Shown here piece by piece: positions 57,000 through 64,000 of a stretch of DNA of 64,000 bases. The DNA comes from Argyresthia goedartella. Lineage: Eukaryota > Arthropoda > Insecta > Lepidoptera > Argyresthiidae. The first letter of the stretch is position 1. Each line of letters opens with the position of its first letter. Made by a program: the position numbers and the translations under genes. The notes beneath the pieces were generated by a model that did no database searches, was not told the DNA's origin, and saw only the letters and a program-made list of their open reading frames with translations. The stretch lies in contig OX463815.1 in NCBI GenBank assembly GCA_949825045.1, positions 17,787,231-17,851,230 on the forward strand, written 5' to 3'.

Positions 57000-59501
57000 T
57001 TATACTTACATAACAACCCCTTAAAATGTGACTACACCTTTCTGTTACACCCTGCACATGGCAGCCCAGCAAATTCCTTTGCTTTCTGTACCTCACTGGT
57101 ATTGTATTGTACTTATTTATATTATGTAAGATCGATCTATTTCCTTAGGTGTTATAGTTTTATCAATATACATGAAAGTTTTGTTACATACGTAGGTAGA
57201 TATTAGATATAATTTATGTTTGTGTGAGTAGTTTTATGATACAAGGAAATACATTGGCCAAACGAACTCAGAAAAATGCTTTCAGCAATATTTTATATAA
57301 ATTCAATTGAAGCTCAAAAGCCTCTTTAGGCAATATCAAAAATAGATGTTTTCGTACATAATATTGAGTAAATGACATTACTATTAGATGTAAATGTACA
57401 TGGAGACAGACATGCACAAAAGTATTCATGAAATTGCACGTGTGTGTCGAATATATTTTTATAGGTAGTGCTGGTTAGTACTAGACTGAGAAATAATCTT
57501 TATTACGTACAGCAAGGTCTTATTAAATCCAGAATTCAGGAAGTTGACCTGCTGAGCAGAAGTAGGAAAGTAAATTATTTCCTAATCTATTTTCACACCA
57601 AAGTTAGAAATTCGAAGAGTGGTGATAACTTTTAGAAGCATTATTGTTCTCTGGCCTTCGAGAATGTTTCAAATGTACATACTTGCTACGAAATAAATAA
57701 ATTTAATGTGCACAATGCTCTTGGTCAGCTGTCAGACACTCTGAAACCCTGTTGTTATTTAAACACGAGTCTAAGGAAAACATACACATTTTACAACAGA
57801 ATACAACATGGAATATATTTATAATTATACAACAGAAATATCAACGACGAAAATATCATTAGGTATTGTGACTTCACGTACTTATAAGACAACGAGATTA
57901 AGTTTTGCGCTTGGACATGAGTTTTATTTACGATATTTATAAGTAATTTGTCATTCCTCGATACATAAATTACAAAATGTTTTCAAATCGTACAAAAGAT
58001 ACACGGCACAATAGTTAAAGTGACTTTATGTAAACCCTACGAACAATAGAAATATACAAAAAGCTATCGTTTGGTTTCATCACGTAGGAATATTCTCATC
58101 GATCCCATAACATTACGCACATTATTTAGGTTACACTATTACCGAATCTTAATATAAAATTTTCGCCAAATATTATCACTATATTTATATCAGCCTTTTC
58201 AAACAGGAGAAATTGGAATACAATAGTAGACTCACTGAATTAAATGTATTATTTAATAGATAAAATGAAATTATGCAATAATAGATGCGTCAGATCGCAT
58301 GGGCGGGGAGAGACGCAGCATACTCCCTAGAGGCATACGACCTAGTGGCATATGTAGGAACTAGTGGCCTACATACGAACTAGTGGCATATGACCGCGCG
58401 ACTCCCCGCGACTCTGACGCGAGTCGCGACCGACGACTCTACGATGAGAAGCACCATTTGTTCTAGCGTATAGGGACAATGTACACGAATCAGTACTACA
58501 CTACTAATACAATTATACTGATGATCATACTCGTCGAATATTATTCATTAGGAACAACGTTTTAAAAATACTATGCAAGGACCTCCTTAGGATTAATTTA
58601 ACTTTACGTATGTGCTTCTGGCACTTACATCTAATATAGCAGTAAGAAGGATTTACCTCAAATATTGCAAAAAAACGACATCTCTTTAATTTATATAACT
58701 TTCAAAATATGTGTACAGTAATTGTATTTTTCAAAAATAACTGGTTACATGCAATGTGGTACTTCAATATGATTCAGCAAATTGAAACTTCATTCTCAAA
58801 AAAGCTCTTTGGTGATTTTATTAAAAAAGTCATCGTAACAATACATATTTTCATACACAGTGGTTTTGTAAAAGTAATAATATACGCTATCATAATCATA
58901 GTACCACTCTTGTCATGATAATCCTAACAGAGATATACTCGCAATCAATATCTACGCATTTGCACATACAGTATCAACGAAATAGTTACGACACAAGAAC
59001 CGACAATTACGACTAACTATATATCCGACCTAAATAATTCGGAAACAATTTTTTCCCTAAAAGCAACATGCAAAACAATTACACAGTAATTCGAATTACA
59101 CTCTCGTAGAAAATAGATAAATAAAGATCGGTGCCACAAATATACGTACTAAGTACTTATTTACAACAGCATACTATTAACGTATAAAATTGAGCATTAG
59201 TAAGTAGTATAAAACAAAATTACTAATTAAACAGTTGCAATAACTTCATGCAATCTTATTTACACTCTTCCGAAATATCCACTACAAGTACTTAGTACTT
59301 AACTATCGTTAACCTATAGGTACTTACTTAAGTTAACTAGTATTTTATACAAATGTACAAATTAGTGTTCACTAGAACCATAATCTCATAGCCACATAGG
59401 GACGACTTCGCTCGTCACATTGTCTCTTATCGTAGATGAATACTTTTGAATCACTTGCGGCGGGGATGCTGCGTCCTGTTAGTGCGGGGAAGTACGCGGG
59501 C
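57000..59501 (-). other. downstream region / likely 3' UTR of Blimp-1
   Basis: No coding frame on either strand. It follows the Blimp-1 stop on the - strand. A short GC-rich patch at 58290-58445 contains ACTAGTGGCATATG-type repeats and a hairpin CGCGACTC/GAGTCGCG. How far the transcript extends cannot be read from the sequence. Confidence 0.45.
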
Positions 59502-59788
59502 TCAGGTACACTCGATGATGAGCGGCTGGCTAGACTCGATGACGCTGGGCCGAGGCTCGGGCGGCGGGGAGTGTACGTCCGGCGTGTATGGTCGCTCGTG
59601 AGTATAGTGCTGCTCTCTCTCCATGTCGTGGTGAGGCGCTCGGTACTGACCGTGCGGCTCTAGGTGGTGCGTTGTACTGTGCAGCATATCCCCGTGCAGC
59701 AGCCTCGGGGCCCCACTCCCCGGCAGCCCTCCTCCGTGCATCTCGTACTCGTGGGCCTCCCGCTCCTGGCACTCGCCTTCGCCGGGAC
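59502..59788 (-). CDS. Blimp-1: Blimp-1 last coding exon
   Basis: 287 nt. Acceptor [33 protein letters not shown], a His/Glu-rich stretch, then [15 protein letters not shown] and TGA. The in-phase join to finger 5 supports it, although the 59814-60031 frame could also be read through as a shorter retained-intron end. Confidence 0.85.
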
Positions 59789-62700
59789 CTGCAAGCCGCA
59801 CGCAAAAATCAAATCATAGTTCAGCGTGAGCGAGCGCGAGTGAAAGTTGCGACTCACTGTCAGGAGAAAGTGCACGCGCTGCAGTTGCTCTCGCGACTTC
59901 GCGCGCGCGCGACAAGCTCTCCCTACAACCGTTCACTTTCTGCACTTTAATACAAATATTTCTTTGTTTGCAAAATGTTGTGAAAATGTGATTACAGGAT
60001 GTAAAGCAAAGTTTAAAACAGTCAAACTTACCTATGCATTCAGTGTTGGCCGCGTTCGCGATAGCCAGAACTTCCTCGATGTTGTTCGGCTTACAGCTTG
60101 TGGTTTTCCAGTGAGTGCGGAGACCGGACGCGCTGATGTACTTCTTGTCGCATCCTTGACAGACGTACGGGCGGTCGTTCGTGTGCAGTCTCTTATGCAA
60201 CTTCAAGTGTACGAACTGAGTGAACTTTTGCATGCACAGGTCGCAGGCGTACGGCTTTTGACCCGAGTGCAACCGCAAGTGTGTCTTCAGGTTGGAGGTG
60301 GAGGAGAAGCGCTTCTTACAGATGTCGCACTGATGCGGCTTCTCCCCGGTGTGCACCAGGTGATGCTTTTGCAGGTGAGCGAGCTGCGTGAAAGATTTAT
60401 TGCACACGTTGCACTTGAAAGGCCGTTCTCCGGAATGCGTCCTCAGATGCACCTTCAAATTAGAAAGTTGTCCGAACGTTTTACAACAAACGTTGCATTC
60501 GTAGTGCATTTTCCCGTCCTTTTTCTTGAGAGGATAAGGAAGGCTTCTGTAACCCCGCGATGATTGAGAGTTCGGGCTCAGCGGCCCGATCATCATTCCG
60601 CAGGATCCATCCGGGCTCATGCTGTCGTGCGGCGGGACAGTCATGTTGGAATTATGTATGAGACTCAACTGCGAGCAGTTCTTGAGAGTTATCACGCTGG
60701 TCGACGACGGGTAGTGATGACTGCTTGCGGTTTGTAGCGGTCGGTCGTATTGGTGCGTGGATGTGATCGTCGGTGAATAAGTACTCGGTGGCGATCCCAG
60801 TTGAGTAATAATCGTAGAATTAGGAGGAGAATAGATATTGTAGGAATAATTAGGGTAAGAATGGCTTTCGTATCTAGTTTCCCGAATTTCTCGGATCTCT
60901 CTAATTTCTCTGATTTCTGTGGTGTGCGGGATAGTGTGCGGTGGTGAGGAGGAGTAGATGGACGCAGTACTCGGAGCTGGCAAGTGCTGCGGCAGCGGCA
61001 GCAGTGACGGCAGCGGCGTCAGGTTCGAGCTGGAGTCGGGACTGCACGCGTTACCGTATCGATGGCTCTTTTTGTAAGAGTAAGCCATTTCCGTAGGAGA
61101 TGACGGAGGAGGCGTCGCGTTTGGTTGACGACGGTTCGAGTCATTGTTGTTTGGGTCAATTCTGTTTCCCGTTAAAATTGTTTCCAGTATTCTTGTATCT
61201 GGTGCTGTGTACCTCATAAAAGCTGGCTGTGGAGGTGGGGATACAGCGCCATTTTCATAATAAGGTTTTGTTATAGGAACCACTGTGTTTTGTGATGATT
61301 CCAAAACTATGACGGTAGAGGTGGCAGGGTCGCGCCGTGGCGGTGACAGGTTTTGAGGACCATCTTCCATTACTTCTTCCGCTATAACGAGATCTCTATC
61401 ACCTTCATCTTTATGATTCTGATATTGATATGCTCTAGGCATTTTTATCTTGACTTTCCTATATTCATTACGAAGCATGTCTTGATTTTCAGTTTTCTGA
61501 ACAATGACGGTAGTCTCTTTTGGTTCATTTGTTTTATTTGAACAATCTAAAACATAGTTCTCTACATCTGAGTCACTGGAGTCTTCGGGTGGTGTGAAAC
61601 CCTCATCATGGTATCCGTTGCTGTGATATCCTTCATCAGACCTCACGGAACCATCGTTAGGGGTTAGCTGATGTTCGTAGTGGGGCCCGCACTGGTTGAG
61701 ACTGGGTGACCTATTGCCTAGTTTCTCTTGTAAGTGTTGCGCCATTGGCGATGGTCCTCGAAGATCTCTTAGATGTTGCATCTGCCCAGGAGATCGATTG
61801 CTTAGATGTCTGGGGTTTTCCATCTGGTGAATTACTAGATGTGATGTGCTTTCTCTGTGTTGGTGAATTATTAACGTTGGGTTTTCCCGATGTGATACTT
61901 TTAGTGGTGAGGGTGGGGATGGTGGTTGCATGGGTGACAGGCATCTTTGTTCCCTCACCAGTTGTGGGTGTTCAGTCTTTTGATGTATCACATTGGTGGA
62001 AATGTCAGTTCGGACCAGTGGCCTTTCGTGTTTAGGATTGATCTGCCTCACGTCTTCACGTACAAGACCTCCTTCATGGTACTGTGGCTTCTCCATGGCT
62101 TCACGTTTCCGCCGTTTGGGAACTTCTGTTTCCAGCAGCTCCTTGGCGCTGGTTAAGCCGAGGACGTACTTCATGTGATTGATGGCTATTTCCGGATGAA
62201 CTGGTGCAGGCGGCAAGCCGTAGGCTTTTTTTATTGTTTCTTCCTTACCTGTAACGATATTAACATTAGATACATTCTAACCAATTAAACTTTGTAACAT
62301 TTAAAATTATTTAATTTGACTTACATATTGAATAGGTTGCTCTCTCAGGATCGATGTCATACCCGAGCCTTGTTGCGAAATCCTTGCAGTACCACACCAT
62401 GAGCTCTTCATTCGGCATGATGTCTCTGCGGATAAATGAAATAAATTGCGTTAATAAAACTATTAGCATACTCAAGACAAATGTTTTGTGAATTTCGAAA
62501 ACGGGAAATTACCATATATACCTAAACTTATCGTAATATAAGCAACTCTGAAGGTGTCGTTTTTTTTTTTGCGATAACATATTTAAAATCCTTAGGAATT
62601 CGTTGGATTTCACTAATAACACCTTATAAAAAGGCGAAATACGAATAGTATCGCTTTGTCAATTTCGAGCATTACCTGATGGTGTAGAAGTAGATGTGTT

Positions 62701-63794
62701 CCTGATGCTGACAGGCCACGAGGTTCATGACGGCGAGAGAATAGGCAGAGGCGACGTAACGCATCCAGTTTGCTACACTTGTGTCGGACCCATCCAAGTA
62801 GTAATAGTCACTGTCTTTAAATATCTGCAAATGATACACCGATACATAAATAAAACATATTTGTTATAGTTTTTAAATTACAAACACAACATTATCTAAC
62901 GAACAACTGATAAACAGTTGGATCTTTGCATAATAAGTAACGATGAAGTCTGCCTGCGTCACGTGGCACATGCAGATTATTTACTAGACACGTGCAGCTG
63001 ATATTAGACATTATATTACGAGTTTTAGCACTTAGCAGTAATATAAACAAGGACGAGATGCAATGACATTCATTAATAAAGGGCGAATGATAACTAAACA
63101 TACAAAGTTTTGATTACAGACAGACAAGCGAGTCTAGTTGTTGAGATAAATCTCAACAAATGAAATGTTGAAGGTCATTGAAACTCTGATTACGAAGATA
63201 AAGAAGAAAATTATACCATCACCAAACTAAAAGTAAGAGACCCTGCTCACCTTAATATTGCCATAAGTGTGATGTCTTACAGTTTCTTGAACCTGACCCA
63301 AAATAGAGAAATCAGGTTAGCGCAGGAAGAAAAAGAAGCAATAGGTGGTATTTTTAGTATATTTTATCGATTAATTAGGAGGTATAAAGTCATGTACCAA
63401 TATTTCTATAAACCGCAATGAAATCGAATTTGGAAATGTCTTGTAATCAAATATGCACAAGTAATGTGTTAAGTTTGTAAGTGCAATCGCAACCTACGTA
63501 TGAAAAACTCGAGATAGTTACAGTGGTTATAAAATGTGAAAGAAAATTTACACAAAACTTAACAAAGGTTAGACAAAAAAACCAAACACCAAGAAAAGTG
63601 AAAGCTCTCAAGAATGTGACTTTTATGAAATGATAGTTGAAATATGATAGATATTATATCTATAAATAGTTACATACCCTCCAGTAGTACCTCCAGGAGA
63701 CTTTGTCATTAGGCTTGTTGGGTGTCCGTGTACCTTCGAAGGGGCCGAAGCGAGAACCCCGCGGGATCACTCCTATGCTCCACACACCTCCCGT
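59502..63794 (-). CDS. Blimp-1: Blimp-1 (PRDM1 orthologue), PR domain to C-terminus; 5' exons beyond the right edge
   Basis: Exons on the - strand in order: 63678-63794, 62676-62824, 62325-62425, 60032-62248 and 59502-59788, joined in phase by GT/AG sites (957 codons with TGA). The first three give most of the PR (SET-like) domain: [77 protein letters not shown]. The long exon has a disordered, Pro/Ser/His-rich middle and five zinc fingers (60090-60503) beginning [20 protein letters not shown] and [20 protein letters not shown], the hallmark of Blimp-1; finger 5 ends THWKTTSC (C2HC). The protein ends [10 protein letters not shown]. Blimp-1 is a DNA-binding repressor; in flies it is ecdysone-responsive and times moulting genes. 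Start codon and N-terminus lie outside the window. Confidence 0.95.
60032..62248 (-). CDS. Blimp-1: Blimp-1 long exon: disordered middle and five zinc fingers
   Basis: 2217 nt. Acceptor TATCGTTACAG, donor TAG|GTAAGT. Starts [19 protein letters not shown]. It contains many His/Pro/Ser runs, a short repeat [10 protein letters not shown] (about 60890), a [14 protein letters not shown] acidic patch and the zinc-finger block at its 3' end. Confidence 0.95.
62325..62425 (-). CDS. Blimp-1: Blimp-1 exon, PR domain end
   Basis: 101 nt. Acceptor TTTATCCGCAG, donor [29 protein letters not shown], closing the PR domain. Confidence 0.93.
62676..62824 (-). CDS. Blimp-1: Blimp-1 exon, PR domain part 2
   Basis: 149 nt. 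Acceptor CATTTGCAG, donor [29 protein letters not shown] to IYFYTI, core of the PR fold. Confidence 0.93.
63251..63292 (-). CDS. Blimp-1: candidate 42-nt alternative microexon of Blimp-1
   Basis: Between the first two PR exons the - strand has acceptor TATTTTGGGTCAG, 14 codons ([14 protein letters not shown]) and donor AAG|GTGAGC. It is phase 0 on both sides, so including it keeps the frame. The neighbouring exons already give a continuous PR domain without it, so if real it is optional. Prediction only. Confidence 0.4.
63678..63794 (-). CDS. Blimp-1: Blimp-1 exon, PR domain part 1
   Basis: 39 codons, phase 0 at both ends. Acceptor CATATTACAG, donor [29 protein letters not shown] through SWRYYWR. 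Confidence 0.92.
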
Positions 63795-64000
63795 CTGTAA
63801 TATGATGCTTATTACTAAAACTTCTTCTAAACTTGAGGCATGAATAGATTGTGGAAAATTGTAAGATGTGATACATTACAGGCGCCACACGTTACCATTG
63901 AACATTTGAAGGTGGTCAGTCGTGAGCTCAGACCCGACGCTGGCCCCGTCGCGATGTGCCGGCTCAATAACGCATCAAATTATATAAATATATATAGATG
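63795..64000 (-). other. Blimp-1 intron / edge, no exon confirmed
   Basis: A GC-rich patch at 63875-63960 looks different from the intron, but no frame there joins the next exon with good splice sites and PR-like residues. Confidence 0.4.

Noticed and set aside
59847..60563. 238-residue + strand ORF opposite Blimp-1
   Set aside because: It is the antisense of the zinc-finger exon; the - strand has the clear protein match and in-phase splice sites.
63875..63960. An additional upstream Blimp-1 PR exon
   Set aside because: A GC-rich patch with an open frame exists, but the residues do not resemble the PR N-terminus and the splice sites are poor.

Overview
The window looks like a piece of an insect nuclear chromosome, most probably from a moth or butterfly (inferred from gene and repeat content, not proven). 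It is AT-rich and intron-containing, and it is dense in LTR retrotransposons, degenerate non-LTR retrotransposons, tRNA-derived SINEs and foldback/MITE elements. Two host genes are supported: an eight-finger BTB/C2H2 zinc-finger gene on the + strand (seven coding exons, 45811-54098) and the 3' part of the PR-domain/zinc-finger repressor Blimp-1 (PRDM1 orthologue) on the - strand (59502-63794, continuing beyond the right edge). They lie tail to tail about 5.4 kb apart.

Region by region. 1-7266: two head-to-head BEL/Pao elements. The - strand one shows a Gag N-terminus, leader, primer-binding site and 5' LTR. The + strand one is a decayed gag-pol with stops, frameshifts, an internal RT duplication and a 3' LTR. 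7267-10380: an internally deleted Ty3/gypsy element with paired LTRs, tRNA-Lys-like primer-binding site, polypurine tract and AACA target-site duplication. 10381-15868: intergenic repeats. 15869-28312: a longer copy of the same Ty3/gypsy family on the - strand (gag with one frameshift, a -1 slippery site, pol with one stop, AGGT target duplication). Inside it is a very young + strand Ty3/gypsy element (22293-26935, ATAT target duplication) whose LTR carries perfect heat-shock elements and a TATA box. A 364-bp piece of the outer flank is repeated next to the inner edge of the 5' LTR, pointing to a tandem rearrangement or a haplotype misjoin. 28313-45800: a graveyard of non-LTR fragments, a Tc1/mariner-type transposase tail, MITEs, SINEs, several near-perfect palindromes and a broken coiled-coil gene. 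45811-54098: the BTB zinc-finger gene, whose exon 5 end and splice donor are tandemly repeated eight times. 54099-59501: foldback elements (one nested in another), a SINE and the Blimp-1 downstream region. 59502-64000: Blimp-1 exons plus a candidate 42-nt microexon.

Both host genes encode sequence-specific transcription regulators. The rest is mobile DNA at different stages of decay. All identities come from reading motifs and frames; no database search or transcript evidence was available.
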